A stretch of DNA of 64,000 nucleotides from Agathobaculum butyriciproducens (GCA_003096535.1 QEKJ01000013.1:1-64000), one strand, 5' to 3'. Shown: positions 26,026 to 35,545, counted from the stretch's first letter. The notes: generated by a model not told the origin, from the letters alone. Made by a program: numbers and translations.

Positions 26026-27414
26026 TTGGAACAACAGAATAAAATGGGCACCGCCAAAATGGGTCCGCTGATCTTTTCGATGGCACTGCCGGCGATGATC
26101 TCCATGATTATCAACTCGCTGTACAATATCGTAGACAGTATCTTCGTGGCCAAGTATTCGCAGGATGCGCTGGCGGCGGTTTCGCTCGTATATCCGCTGC
26201 AGATGCTGGTCGTGGCGATCGGTGTCGGCACAGGCGTGGGCGTAAACTCACTCATTGCGCGCCGTCTGGGTGAAAAGCGCCAGAAGCACGCGGACTCGGC
26301 GGCAGAGCACGGCGTTGCGCTGGCGGTTGTTGGCGGCATCGCATTCTTCATCCTCGGCTGGGGATTTTCGGGTGTATTCGTTGGCGCATTCGGTGCGAGC
26401 GAGGCGGTTTCGGCTTACGCTATCCAGTATTCGCACCTTGCGGTCGGCATGAGTATTTTTGTTATGATCTCGATGATGTGCGAGAAGATCCAGCAGTCCG
26501 GCGGCAACATGATCATCCCGATGTGTCAGGGCCTGACCGGCGCCATCATCAACATCATCCTTGACCCGCTGATGATCTTCGGCATCGGCCCGTTCCCGGA
26601 GATGGGCATCCGCGGTGCGGCGCTCGCGACCGTTATCGGCCAGATCTTCGGCATGGCGCTTGGTCTGTGGGGCGTGTTCCGTCAACAGAAGGTGCTGAAT
26701 GTCAACATGCGCGAGTTCAAGTGGCGCGGACAGACGATCAAGGACATTTACCGTGTCGGCCTGCCGGGCATCGTCATGCAGAGCGTGGTTTCGGTTATGA
26801 CGGCGGGCATGAACGGCATTTTGATTGCCTTCTCGCAGACGGCGGTCAACGTACTCGGTGTGTATTTCAAGCTGCAGACCTTCGTCTTTATGCCGGTATT
26901 CGGACTCAATCAGGGTGCGCTGCCTGTCATGGGCTACAACTACGGCGCGCGCAACCGCAAGCGCCTGATGGGTGCTTATAAGATCACGCTGACGGCGGCT
27001 GTCGTCATCATGGGTCTGGGTCTGGTGCTGTTCCAGCTGCTGCCCGAGCAGATGCTCATGCTGTTTGTGGACAAGTCCGATGCGGCGGCAGCACAGGAGA
27101 TGATTGAGGTCGGCGTTCCGGCGCTCAAGACCATCAGCCTGTCCTTCCTCGGTGCAGCGTTTGGTATCATTAATTCCACAATGTTTCAGGCAACCGCACG
27201 CGGCATGAACAGCCTGATCGTGTCTGTCTGCCGTCAGCTGGTCGTTATCCTTCCGGCGGCATGGCTGCTGGGTCAGCAGTTTGGCCTGAATGCGGTATGG
27301 TATGCATTCCCGATCGCGGAGATCGCGGCATTCTTTATCTCGTATATTCTGCTCTGGCGCGAATACCGCACGGAGCTTCGATTCCTTGGTGTTGAAAGGG
27401 AGGCAAAGGCATGA
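26026..27414 (+). CDS. MATE-family multidrug efflux transporter
   Basis: Protein of 462 aa with about twelve membrane segments. MATE landmarks include PAMISMIINSLYNIVDSIF near the N-terminus and GLNQGALPVMGYNYGARN near residue 300, the conserved segment at the start of the second half. It exports cationic drugs or metabolites using Na+ or H+. The TTG at 26026 is the likely start: GGGAGG lies 9 bases upstream, while the next ATG (26044) is too far away. Its stop overlaps the luxS start (ATGA), so the two are co-translated, which is an unusual pairing. Confidence 0.9.
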   Translation: MEQQNKMGTAKMGPLIFSMALPAMISMIINSLYNIVDSIFVAKYSQDALAAVSLVYPLQMLVVAIGVGTGVGVNSLIARRLGEKRQKHADSAAEHGVALAVVGGIAFFILGWGFSGVFVGAFGASEAVSAYAIQYSHLAVGMSIFVMISMMCEKIQQSGGNMIIPMCQGLTGAIINIILDPLMIFGIGPFPEMGIRGAALATVIGQIFGMALGLWGVFRQQKVLNVNMREFKWRGQTIKDIYRVGLPGIVMQSVVSVMTAGMNGILIAFSQTAVNVLGVYFKLQTFVFMPVFGLNQGALPVMGYNYGARNRKRLMGAYKITLTAAVVIMGLGLVLFQLLPEQMLMLFVDKSDAAAAQEMIEVGVPALKTISLSFLGAAFGIINSTMFQATARGMNSLIVSVCRQLVVILPAAWLLGQQFGLNAVWYAFPIAEIAAFFISYILLWREYRTELRFLGVEREAKA

Positions 27415-27869
27415 AACGAATTGCCAGCTTTGAAGTAAACCATGACAAACTGAAGCCGGGTATGTATACCTCGCGTATCGACGGTGACATCACCACCTAT
27501 GACATCCGCATGGTGTACCCGAATGCGGGCACTTACATCCAGCCGGCGGCGGGGCATACGTTCGAGCACCTGTTTGCAACGTATGCACGCAACTCGAAGT
27601 TTGCCGATCAGATCATCTACTGCGGCCCGATGGGCTGTCAGACCGGCTTTTACTTCCTTGTGCGCGATATGAAGCCGTCGGATGCGATTGCGCTCGTGCA
27701 GGAGAGCATGGCGTTTATCGCCGCTTACGAGGGCGAGATTCCGGGCGCGAGCCGCATTGAGTGCGGCAATTATCTGCTGCACGATCTGGCAGGCGCAAAG
27801 CAGCTTGCTGCGTCCATGATTCCCGTGCTCGAGGGCTGGAAAGAAGAAAATCTGATTTATGAAAAATAA
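27411..27869 (+). CDS. luxS: S-ribosylhomocysteine lyase (autoinducer-2 synthase)
   Basis: Protein of 152 aa, standard length. The metal-binding motif HTFEH is at residues 49-53, the catalytic Cys at 76 (GCQTGFYF), and the third metal ligand Cys in RIECGNYLLHDL at about 119. LuxS cleaves S-ribosylhomocysteine to homocysteine and DPD, the precursor of autoinducer-2. It thereby recycles the methyl cycle and can provide a quorum signal. It overlaps the MATE gene by 4 bases. No pfs, metE or other methyl-cycle gene is adjacent. Confidence 0.98.
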   Translation: MKRIASFEVNHDKLKPGMYTSRIDGDITTYDIRMVYPNAGTYIQPAAGHTFEHLFATYARNSKFADQIIYCGPMGCQTGFYFLVRDMKPSDAIALVQESMAFIAAYEGEIPGASRIECGNYLLHDLAGAKQLAASMIPVLEGWKEENLIYEK

Positions 27870-27872
27870 TGC

Positions 27873-27901
27873 TTGCATTTTCGGAAAACATGTGGTAAGA
27901 T
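27873..27901 (+). promoter_or_regulatory. Promoter of rpmE, with a leader hairpin
   Basis: -35 TTGCAT (27873-27878), 17 bp spacer, -10 TAAGAT (27896-27901). A GATATG-TAAA-CATATC hairpin (27920-27935) follows in the short leader, just before the GAGGTG ribosome site. Ribosomal protein leaders of this kind can bind the protein itself, which is inference here. Confidence 0.6.
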
Positions 27902-27956
27902 AATTTTACGACTGTTGGAGATATGTAAACATATCCGTGGAAAGAGGTGAAACAAC

Positions 27957-28160
27957 ATGAAACAGGGCATCCATCCCGACTACAAGCAGACCACGATCCG
28001 CTGTGCCTGCGGCAATGTCATTGAGACCGGCTCCACCAAGGAGAACATCGTCGTTGACGTTTGCTCCAAGTGCCACCCCTTCTTCACGGGTAAGCAGAAG
28101 CTGGTAGACACCGGCGGACGTGTTGATCGCTTCAAGAAGCGTTTCAATCTGGACAAGTAA
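27957..28160 (+). CDS. rpmE: 50S ribosomal protein L31 (bL31, zinc-type)
   Basis: Protein of 67 aa beginning [19 protein letters not shown]. Four cysteines (CAC at about 16-18, CSKC at about 36-39) identify the zinc-binding form. It bridges the 30S and 50S subunits. It has its own promoter, leader hairpin and terminator. Confidence 0.97.
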   Translation: MKQGIHPDYKQTTIRCACGNVIETGSTKENIVVDVCSKCHPFFTGKQKLVDTGGRVDRFKKRFNLDK

Positions 28161-28164
28161 TGAG

Positions 28165-28200
28165 AAAAGCCATCGAAACGTGTTTTCGGTGGCTTTTTCG
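28165..28200 (+). terminator. Intrinsic terminator of rpmE
   Basis: AAAAGCCATCGAAA pairs with TTTCGGTGGCTTTT around a CGTGT loop, followed by T5. Confidence 0.9.
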
Positions 28201-28224
28201 TTATCTGTTTGCAGATTGCGGAAG

Positions 28225-28625
28225 GGTGTTTGCGGCACAGGCGGTCTGGTGCGCTTGAACCGCGCAGGCGGTTCATCCTGTCCGGGCGGAAAGTTTTTCG
28301 CTGAACCTCAGCGGAGAGTTGCCGTCTGCGGACGGCAGGAGATTCGCCGTACCCACGGCGGTGGGCAAGAGGGTAGACACCTGCGGTTTCTACCCTCTTA
28401 ACTCCCGTTTCCCTTTGTTTCTTAGCTTGGCGCAGACCAGAGACCGGCGACCGCTCCGAAATAGGGGTACGGCAGTCGGGTTACCCGTCTGTAGGGGCGC
28501 GCATTGCGCGTCCATTACTCGACCGATTCGCAGTTCTCGGATACCGTACTGCTACACAGGTGGTTTACTCTGCGCAGGCGCGGCATATCTGTGCCGCGCA
28601 ACTCGTTTACGCGTTGTTATGGACA
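28225..28625 (+). repeat. Multi-hairpin array; fullest copy of the dispersed approximately 300 bp element
   Basis: At least eight hairpins in 400 bases: GAACCGC/GCGGTTC (28257-28274), CGCTGA/TCAGCG (28299-28313), TGCCGTC/GACGGCA (28320-28337), CCCAC/GTGGG (28352-28365), an 11 bp perfect stem AAGAGGGTAGA/TCTACCCTCTT (28367-28399), CGGG/CCCG (about 28477-28487), the CA-N-TG palindrome (28491-28513), and GCGCGGCA/TGCCGCGC (28578-28599). The part from about 28340 aligns end to end with the minus strand of 51300-51570. No gene is visible in 28201-28790. Confidence 0.75.
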
Positions 28626-28704
28626 GCAACTACGAGTTTAATTTGATAACAGATGTTACCGCAGGGTGCGCTGACTTACAACGATAGGGCATTTTCTATA
28701 TAAC

Positions 28705-28737
28705 AAAAAATCCGCCACGGTTTGCCGTGACGGAAAA
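28705..28737 (-). terminator. Terminator-like hairpin oriented to the minus strand
   Basis: TCCG-CCA-CGG and CCG-TGA-CGGA form a stem around TTTG. Only on the minus strand is it followed by T6. No minus-strand gene precedes it, since hflX lies on the plus strand, so it would stop antisense transcription from the hflX side. Confidence 0.5.
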
Positions 28738-28790
28738 ATATTCACTTTGTCTGCCTTTATATTACCGCAAATTGGACGGAAAATCAAGTC

Positions 28791-28819
28791 TTGTACGGTT
28801 TTGCGTTTGGGTGTAATAA
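28791..28819 (+). promoter_or_regulatory. Promoter of hflX
   Basis: -35 TTGTAC (28791-28796), 17 bp spacer, -10 TAATAA (28814-28819). Confidence 0.6.
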
Positions 28820-28856
28820 ATATAGAGGACAATTTAACAGCAAGGAGGAATTTTCC

Positions 28857-30137
28857 ATGTCGTTTACCAATCAAACAGAAGAAAAGCAGATCGAACGGAC
28901 GGTTCTGGTCGGTCTGTCGTGTCCGAGCTTCAACGCCGATCAGGATGCGGACGAGCGCACGATGGACGAGCTGCGCGCGCTGGCGGAGACTGCCGGTGCA
29001 GAGGCTGTTGCGATGACGCTGCAGCGCCGTCCGGCGCCGGATGCCCGCACGTTTATCGGTGAGGGCAAGGCGGAAGAGGTCAAGCAGCTTGCCGAGATGA
29101 ACGACGCAAGTCTGATCTTGTTCGACAACGAGCTGTCGCCGTCGCAGATGAGCAATCTGGAAGAGCTGATCGGCCGCACGGTACTCGACCGCTCGGCGCT
29201 CATCCTCGATATTTTCGCGCAGCGTGCGCGCACCGGCGAGGGCAAGCTGCAGGTCGAGCTGGCGCAGTACCAGTACATTCTGCCGCGTCTGGCAGGTATG
29301 GGCAAGGCGATGAGCCGTCTCGGCGGCGGCATCGGCACGCGCGGCCCCGGTGAGAGCAAGCTGGAGAGCGACCGCCGTCACATCCGCAGCCGCATTGACA
29401 AGCTGCGCCGCGACTTGGAGCAGGTGCGGCAGGTGCGCTCCGTGCAGCGTCGCCAGCGCAAAAAGGCCGAGCTGCCGCTGGTTGCCATTGTCGGCTACAC
29501 GAATGCGGGCAAGTCCACGCTGCTGAACACCCTGACCGGTGCGGGCATCGAGGCGAACGACCGCTTGTTCGATACGCTCGACCCGACCACGCGCAAAAAG
29601 CGCATTTCGGACACACAGGAGATACTCCTGTCCGACACCGTAGGCTTTATCCGCAAGCTGCCGCATCATCTCGTATCGGCGTTTAAGGCAACGCTCGAGG
29701 AGCTGGCGTATGCCGATCTGCTGCTGCATGTTGTGGACGTTTCGGACGAAAATTGGCAGATTCATGCACAGACTGTGGATAAGGTTGTGGCACAGCTCGG
29801 CGCACAGGATATTCCGCGCGTGATGGTGTACAACAAGGCGGATAAGTGCGATCCGGATGTCATTCCGTTCATTCGGCCGGATGAGGGCGTGAAGATTTCC
29901 GCAAAGAGCGGCGAGGGCATTGACGACCTGCTGACTGCCATCGAAAAGGCGCTCGGCAAGGGCAAGCATAAGGTAAAGCTGTGCATCCCGTACAGCGACG
30001 GCGCCGTGCTCGATATGCTGCACCGTGAAGCGCAGATCGACTCGACCGACTATGCCGCGGAAGGCACGATTGTCGAGGCGGTCGTGGATGATAAGACCTA
30101 CGGCAGAGTTTCGACATACATTATGGATAATGAGTAA
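28857..30137 (+). CDS. hflX: GTPase HflX
   Basis: Protein of 426 aa. The N-terminal HflX domain (residues 15-120) has RTFIGEGKAEE, followed by the glycine-rich RLGGGIGTRGPGESKLE linker. The G domain has G1 GYTNAGKSTLLN (about 210), G3 DTVGFIRKLPHHLV (about 257) and G4 NKAD. HflX splits stalled or stressed ribosomes, for example during heat shock or antibiotic exposure. The ATG at 28857 is preceded by AAGGAGG at 8 bases. It is monocistronic. An inverted-arm repeat follows the stop codon. Confidence 0.97.
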   Translation: MSFTNQTEEKQIERTVLVGLSCPSFNADQDADERTMDELRALAETAGAEAVAMTLQRRPAPDARTFIGEGKAEEVKQLAEMNDASLILFDNELSPSQMSNLEELIGRTVLDRSALILDIFAQRARTGEGKLQVELAQYQYILPRLAGMGKAMSRLGGGIGTRGPGESKLESDRRHIRSRIDKLRRDLEQVRQVRSVQRRQRKKAELPLVAIVGYTNAGKSTLLNTLTGAGIEANDRLFDTLDPTTRKKRISDTQEILLSDTVGFIRKLPHHLVSAFKATLEELAYADLLLHVVDVSDENWQIHAQTVDKVVAQLGAQDIPRVMVYNKADKCDPDVIPFIRPDEGVKISAKSGEGIDDLLTAIEKALGKGKHKVKLCIPYSDGAVLDMLHREAQIDSTDYAAEGTIVEAVVDDKTYGRVSTYIMDNE

Positions 30138-30240
30138 TTAGTAATGAGAAATTAGAAATTAAGGTGCGCGAAGCGCATTTTGAATCATCGCGCATGGCGC
30201 GATACCGCAATTACTAACTACTAATTCCTAATTATTTAAG
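30131..30240. repeat. MITE-like element with TAATTAG-type arms
   Basis: The left arm is TAATTAGTAATGAGAAATTA (from 30134) and the right arm ATTACTAACTACTAATTCCT (from about 30211), its inverse. The core holds two GC-rich hairpins, GTGCGCGAAGCGCA and ATCGCGCATGGCGCGAT. It fills the whole gap between hflX and the next gene, and its right end supplies part of the ribosome-site region (TTTAAGGA). Confidence 0.65.
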
Positions 30241-30249
30241 GATTTGCTG

Positions 30250-30885
30250 ATGGAAAAAGACTACTTTGTGCCTTTTGCCGATTACGGCGAGGACAAATTT
30301 GAAGAAAAACGCTCCAAGTTCACCGGACGGCTGTGGCACGTTGAAACCGCCGAAGAGGCGGTAGCGAAGATAAAGGAGATGCGCGAGACCTACTGGGACG
30401 CGACACACAACTGCTACGCCTACATTCTCCGTGAAGGCAATGTGATGCGCTACTCGGATGACGGAGAACCGCAGGGAACGGCAGGCATGCCGATCCTCGA
30501 GGTGCTGCGCCACGAGAACCTGACCGACTGCGTTTGCGTTGTCACGCGCTATTTCGGCGGTATTCTGCTCGGCACGGGCGGATTGGTCCGCGCGTACACG
30601 CAGGGTGCGCAGGTGGCTGTCGCGGCGGCCGGTGCGCAGAGAATGAGCCTGTACACGGTGGCGCTCATCGCGTGCCCGTACAATCTGTACGAGATTATTC
30701 TGCACCTGCTGCCTGATCACGACTGCGCGGTCGAGGAGACCGACTACGGCGCGGATGTAACGCTGACCGTGACGCTGCCCGCCGGTCGGGAGGACGAGCT
30801 CAATCGGGCGCTTGCCGAAGCCACGGCAGGGCAGGTCTACGCCGAGGTCATGGAGACCCGATTCATGGGTCGGCGTGTCAAGTAA
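30250..30885 (+). CDS. YigZ/IMPACT family protein
   Basis: Protein of 211 aa. The IMPACT N-terminal domain (residues 15-120) has ATHNCYAYIL, SDDGEPQGTAGMP and VVTRYFGGILLGTGGLVRAYT, all highly conserved in this family. The C-terminal half is the DUF1949-like ferredoxin fold. The family shares folds with EF-G domains and is linked to translation control, but its biochemical role in bacteria is not settled. ATG at 30250 has AAGGA 7 bases upstream. The in-frame TTG two codons earlier is too close to it. Confidence 0.92.
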   Translation: MEKDYFVPFADYGEDKFEEKRSKFTGRLWHVETAEEAVAKIKEMRETYWDATHNCYAYILREGNVMRYSDDGEPQGTAGMPILEVLRHENLTDCVCVVTRYFGGILLGTGGLVRAYTQGAQVAVAAAGAQRMSLYTVALIACPYNLYEIILHLLPDHDCAVEETDYGADVTLTVTLPAGREDELNRALAEATAGQVYAEVMETRFMGRRVK

Positions 30886-31006
30886 ATATCGGCTTGCAAG
30901 GCTCACAAAATTCTGAAAAAATTTTTGTGAAAAAAAGAGGATTTTCAGATTTCGTTTCGTATAACTATTATGTGACGGATTCTCCGAGGCTGAGGAGGCG
31001 GTACAT

Positions 31007-32008
31007 ATGACCATTCGAGAGCAGAACGAACAGCGCGAGCACGCGGTGCTTGAGCCGTGGGCGACCTTTGCGGACAGCTCCGCAGGCAGGCTGCGCCCGA
31101 TGGAACCGTGTCCGTACCGCACCTGCTTTCAGCGTGACCGGGACCGCATTATCCATTCAAAGGCGTTCCGGCGGCTGGGCAACAAGACGCAGGTATTTAT
31201 CTCGCCGGAGGGTGACCACTACCGTGCTCGGCTGACGCATACGCTCGAGGTCGCGCAGATTGCGAGGACCATCGCGCGGGCGCTCGGACTCAACGAGGAT
31301 TTGACCGAAGCGATCGCACTTGGACATGATCTCGGGCACACGCCGTTCGGCCACGCCGGAGAGGCGGCGCTTGACGAGGCTTGTCCATTCGGGTTTCGGC
31401 ACAACGAGCAGAGTTTGCGCGTTGTGGATGTGCTCGAGGATTTGAACCTTACGCGCGAGGTGCGCAACGGCATTGTCTGCCATACTGGCAGGCGCAAGGC
31501 GAGTACGCCGGAAGGCCGCATTATCCACTTTGCCGACCGCATTGCCTACATCAACCATGATATTGATGACGCGGTACGCGCGGGCATTATCCGCGAGAAC
31601 GATATTCCGCAGCATTTGAGGAAACGCCTGGGTGAGACGCACGGCAAGCGCATTGACACGCTGGTGACGGCGATGATCGAGTACGGTCAGCGGTATCTGG
31701 AGATCGGCATGGACGAGCAGATGCACGCGGACATGATGGAGCTGCGGCAGTTCATGTTCGATCATGTGTACCACGGCACGGCTGCACAGCGCGAGGAAAA
31801 ACGCGCAAAATCCATGCTGCGCAGTTTGTATGAATATTTTATTGAGCATCCCGACGAGCTGCCGGATGATTACTTCGTGCTGCAGGCCCGGGGGGAGGCG
31901 CTCGAGCGGATCGCGTGCGACTATGTTGCAGGCATGACCGACCGCTACTCGATAGCGGTTTATAAGAATTTATTTATTCCGAAAAGCTGGAATAAGATTG
32001 AGGATTAA
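31007..32008 (+). CDS. Deoxyguanosinetriphosphate triphosphohydrolase-like protein (HD domain)
   Basis: Protein of 333 aa. The HD-domain metal ligands are in RLTHTLEVAQ (His, about 76) and LGHDLGHTPFGH (His-Asp, about 108), and the family motif SKAFRRLGNKTQVF is present near residue 50. Family members hydrolyse dNTPs to the nucleoside and tripolyphosphate, adjusting dNTP pools. In Clostridia and Bacilli this gene commonly precedes dnaG-rpoD, as here. GAGGAGG lies upstream of the ATG. dnaG starts 58 bases later. Confidence 0.93.
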   Translation: MTIREQNEQREHAVLEPWATFADSSAGRLRPMEPCPYRTCFQRDRDRIIHSKAFRRLGNKTQVFISPEGDHYRARLTHTLEVAQIARTIARALGLNEDLTEAIALGHDLGHTPFGHAGEAALDEACPFGFRHNEQSLRVVDVLEDLNLTREVRNGIVCHTGRRKASTPEGRIIHFADRIAYINHDIDDAVRAGIIRENDIPQHLRKRLGETHGKRIDTLVTAMIEYGQRYLEIGMDEQMHADMMELRQFMFDHVYHGTAAQREEKRAKSMLRSLYEYFIEHPDELPDDYFVLQARGEALERIACDYVAGMTDRYSIAVYKNLFIPKSWNKIED

Positions 32009-32066
32009 CGAAAATGGGTATCATATATTCGTTTTCGTTCGATAAATAGGGAAGGAGGGGCACGAA

Positions 32067-33833
32067 ATGCCGTTTGACCGTATATTTCTGGACGAGCTGT
32101 CAGCGCGGAACGACATTGTAGAGATCGTTTCGCAATATGTGCAGCTGAAAAAGAGCGGCGCGAACTATTTCGGTCTGTGTCCCTTCCACAATGAGAAAAC
32201 CGGTTCGTTTTCGGTTTCGCCGGACAAGCAGATCTTTCACTGCTTCGGCTGCGGCGCAGGCGGCGGTGTCATCACCTTTATTATGAAGGCGGAAGGTCTG
32301 ACCTTCCCGGATGCGGTACGCTATCTCGCCGAGCGGGCGGGCATGCAGATACCCGAACAGGGCGAAGCCGAGCGCAAAGCGGCGCGCCACAGAGAGCGTC
32401 TGTACGCGCTCTGCAGGGATGCTGGACGCTATTATTATGACACACTCTGGCGGCCGGAAAACCGAACCGCACAGCAGTATTTTATCAACCGAGGTCTGTC
32501 CCGAAGGACGATGAACCGTTTCGGACTCGGCTATGCACCGGATTCCTTCCACGCGCTCATCGATGCGATGACGGCCAAAGGCTACACGCGCGAGGAACTC
32601 ATGGACGCCGGTCTGGTCAGCCGCAGCGAAAAGGGACATATTTACGACCGGTTCCGCAATCGTGTCATGTTCCCGATCATCGACGTGCGCGGTCATGTGA
32701 TCGCATTCGGCGGCCGTGTGCTGGATGATTCCAAGCCGAAGTACCTGAACTCGCCGGAAACGCCGATCTTCCACAAGAGCCGCAATCTGTTTGCGCTCAA
32801 CCTGTCAAAAAGCACGAAGAACGATTATTTTATCTTAGCCGAGGGCTATATGGATGTCATCGCGCTGCATCAGGCGGGATTTGATTCCGCGGTTGCATCG
32901 CTTGGCACCTCGCTGACCGAGGAGCAGGCGCGCATTATCGCGCGGCATACCGACCGCATTATCATCTCGTATGACGCGGACGGAGCCGGTCAGGCGGCGG
33001 CACAGCGCGCGATCGATATTCTGAAAAAATGTGATCTGCAGGTCAAGGTGCTGCGTATTCCGGGGGCCAAGGACCCGGATGAATTCATCAAGGCACGCGG
33101 CGCGGATGCGTTCCGCAATCTGATTGAACGCAGCGAGGACCACAACGCGTTCCGCATTGAACAGATCGCCGCAAAGTACGATCTTGAGGATGATGAAGCA
33201 CGCGTGCTGTTCCTTAGAGATGCAGCGCGCATGCTCGCCGGCATCGAGAGCACCATCGAGCGCGAGGTCTACGCCGGACGTGCCGCCAAGATGGCAGGCG
33301 TGACCGCCGAAGCCATGAACGTTGAGGTTCGGCGCGAACTAGGCATTCAGCGCAAGCGGCGAAAGGCCGCCGAACGGCGTGAGATACGCTCTCCGGTCGG
33401 ACTGGCGCAGCCGAAGGACAGGTCTCTGGCGTATACCGACATGAAATCCGCAAAGGCCGAGGAGAACGTGCTTAGACTTCTGTTCTCGGACCAGAAATTG
33501 ATTGCCGTTGCCGAAAAGGACTTGCAGCCGGCGTGGTTTTCCGCACCGGTGCTGCGTAAGATATACGAGCGCGTGCTGGAGCTGAACCGAAACGACCAGA
33601 TGGTCGATGTGCTGTCCTTTGAGGGATGGCTGGAGCCTAACGAAATGAGCCTGCTGTCCGCGATACTCGAACCCGGCATTCCGGCCGGAGAGCATCGAGG
33701 GGAACTGCAGGAATACATAAACACCATACGAATGCAGCGCGTCAAGGATGGAACCATTACGCAGGCGGGAGAGGACCCGCTGCTTACATTCGGACGCATC
33801 AAAAAACAAAACGCGGGAGGACAAACGATATGA
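32067..33833 (+). CDS. dnaG: DNA primase
   Basis: Protein of 588 aa. The N-terminal zinc ribbon has [15 protein letters not shown] and [10 protein letters not shown] (Cys-His-Cys-Cys, about residues 40-65). The catalytic core includes the TOPRIM motif [16 protein letters not shown] (about 258) and [15 protein letters not shown] (about 299). The C-terminal helicase-binding domain follows. It makes RNA primers at the replication fork together with DnaB-type helicase. It overlaps rpoD by 4 bases (ATGA), the classic macromolecular-synthesis operon. Confidence 0.98.
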   Translation: MPFDRIFLDELSARNDIVEIVSQYVQLKKSGANYFGLCPFHNEKTGSFSVSPDKQIFHCFGCGAGGGVITFIMKAEGLTFPDAVRYLAERAGMQIPEQGEAERKAARHRERLYALCRDAGRYYYDTLWRPENRTAQQYFINRGLSRRTMNRFGLGYAPDSFHALIDAMTAKGYTREELMDAGLVSRSEKGHIYDRFRNRVMFPIIDVRGHVIAFGGRVLDDSKPKYLNSPETPIFHKSRNLFALNLSKSTKNDYFILAEGYMDVIALHQAGFDSAVASLGTSLTEEQARIIARHTDRIIISYDADGAGQAAAQRAIDILKKCDLQVKVLRIPGAKDPDEFIKARGADAFRNLIERSEDHNAFRIEQIAAKYDLEDDEARVLFLRDAARMLAGIESTIEREVYAGRAAKMAGVTAEAMNVEVRRELGIQRKRRKAAERREIRSPVGLAQPKDRSLAYTDMKSAKAEENVLRLLFSDQKLIAVAEKDLQPAWFSAPVLRKIYERVLELNRNDQMVDVLSFEGWLEPNEMSLLSAILEPGIPAGEHRGELQEYINTIRMQRVKDGTITQAGEDPLLTFGRIKKQNAGGQTI

Positions 33834-35068
33834 CGAAAGCAAACGCAAATGCAGCCGCAAACGCACAGGAGCAGCAGGCAGCACAGCAGCAGATCCTGCG
33901 CGACCTGCTCGCGCTTGGCAAGAAGAACGGCCGATTGACCCTCAAGGAGATCTCGGATGCACTGAGCCATCTGGAGCTGTCGAGCGAGGACATCGACAAG
34001 GTGTACGAGACGCTCGAGACCATGGGCATCGAGGTCGAGACGAACGGTGTGCTGGAGAAGGTCATCGGTGACGATGACGACTCCTTTGAGCCGGAGGAAG
34101 TGGAAGAGGTTCCGGAGGAAGAGCTGGTCGATACCTCTGCCATGGCTGAGACGTTCGCCATTGACGATCCGGTCCGCATGTATCTGAAGGAGATCGGTAA
34201 GGTCGATCTGCTGTCTCCTGAGGAGGAGGTAACGCTCGCAGAGCGCATGCAGAAGGGCAACGAGGCCGCAGAGCGTATCGCAAACGAAGGCGATGCCATT
34301 CCGGCGGAGGAGCGCGCACAGCTTGAGAAGGATATCAAGCTCGGCGACCGTGCAAAGAAGCGTCTGGCTGAGGCGAACCTGCGACTGGTTGTCTCCATTG
34401 CAAAGCGCTATGTCGGCCGCGGTATGCTGTTCCTCGATCTGATTCAGGAGGGCAACCTCGGTCTGATCAAGGCAGTTGAGAAGTTCGACAGCACCAAGGG
34501 CTTTAAGTTCTCTACCTACGCAACGTGGTGGATCCGTCAGGCGATCACCCGTGCGATTGCGGATCAGGCGCGTACGATCCGTATTCCGGTACACATGGTT
34601 GAGACCATCAACAAGGTTATCCGCGTTTCCCGCCAGCTGCTGCAGGAGCTGGGCCACGATCCCAGCCCGGAGGAGATCGCCAAGGAGATGAACATGCCGG
34701 TTGACCGTGTGCGCGACATCCTGAAGATCGCGCAGGAGCCGGTATCGCTCGAGACGCCGATCGGCGAGGAGGAGGATTCTCACCTCGGCGACTTCATCCC
34801 GGATGACGACGCGCCGGAACCGGCAGAGGCGGCCTCCTTTATGCTGCTCAAGGAGCAGCTCGTTGAGGTGCTCAAGACTCTGACGCCGCGTGAGGAAAAG
34901 GTTCTGCGCCTGCGCTTCGGCATCGAGGACGGCCATACCCGCACCCTCGAGGAGGTTGGCAAGGAATTCAACGTAACTCGCGAGCGTATCCGCCAGATCG
35001 AGGCAAAGGCGCTGCGTAAGCTGCGTCATCCGTCGCGCTCCAAGAAGCTGAAGGATTTCCTGAACTAA
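33830..35068 (+). CDS. rpoD: Housekeeping RNA polymerase sigma factor (sigma-A/RpoD)
   Basis: Protein of 412 aa. Region 1.1 (residues 20-70) is followed by an acidic stretch. Regions 2.1-2.4 include [19 protein letters not shown] and the -10 recognising [19 protein letters not shown]. Region 4.2 is [19 protein letters not shown]. It directs polymerase to the TTGACA/TATAAT promoters noted throughout this window. It is the third gene of dGTPase-dnaG-rpoD, with a strong terminator after it. Confidence 0.99.
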   Translation: MTKANANAAANAQEQQAAQQQILRDLLALGKKNGRLTLKEISDALSHLELSSEDIDKVYETLETMGIEVETNGVLEKVIGDDDDSFEPEEVEEVPEEELVDTSAMAETFAIDDPVRMYLKEIGKVDLLSPEEEVTLAERMQKGNEAAERIANEGDAIPAEERAQLEKDIKLGDRAKKRLAEANLRLVVSIAKRYVGRGMLFLDLIQEGNLGLIKAVEKFDSTKGFKFSTYATWWIRQAITRAIADQARTIRIPVHMVETINKVIRVSRQLLQELGHDPSPEEIAKEMNMPVDRVRDILKIAQEPVSLETPIGEEEDSHLGDFIPDDDAPEPAEAASFMLLKEQLVEVLKTLTPREEKVLRLRFGIEDGHTRTLEEVGKEFNVTRERIRQIEAKALRKLRHPSRSKKLKDFLN

Positions 35069-35076
35069 AGAAGCCC

Positions 35077-35111
35077 AAAGCCGCTTACCGACAGGTAAGC
35101 GGCTTTTTTAT
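35077..35111 (+). terminator. Intrinsic terminator of rpoD
   Basis: AAAGCCGCTTACC pairs with GGTAAGCGGCTTT around GACA, followed by T6. Confidence 0.95.
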
Positions 35112-35112
35112 G

Positions 35113-35167
35113 GAAAACGGAGAATTGAGGATGGAGAATGCAACCGTTATGTTAATTCTCCGTTCTC
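35113..35167. repeat. Short inverted-arm element
   Basis: ACGGAGAATTGAGGATGGAG faces TTAATTCTCCGTTCTCAGTT across about 15 bases. It is the minimal form of the MITE-like elements. The following stretch 35170-35540 is AT-rich, with several T-runs and one GC-rich inverted repeat (GCCGCCG...CGACGGCG, about 35483-35506) but no gene. Confidence 0.55.
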
Positions 35168-35545
35168 AGTTACTGCGATATTCGAGATACCGCAAAAATG
35201 CTTGACCGCCGGAGATGCGTCTATCGTGTTGTAAAACTGCGGCAGAATATTGCCTGAGATCGGCGGAACGGCCAGCTGTGCAAAATGCCGTCACAGGCTT
35301 CCCTTTGTCAGATTGTGCGAAGGGTGTTTTTTCTTCCTTTGTGAAGTAGCACTAAAATTATATCATTTTATTTGTAAGAAATAAACAAAAGCGAGTGATT
35401 TTGCTGAAAATCTTTCAGAAATGCAAAAAACAAAGGAAAATTCGGATTTTTTATCAGAATGTGTGCGAAACGTACACTAAGTGGCCGCCGCTGTTATTCG
35501 ACGGCGTTGTGAAAAATGCTACATGAAAATTGCACAAAAAACTGC

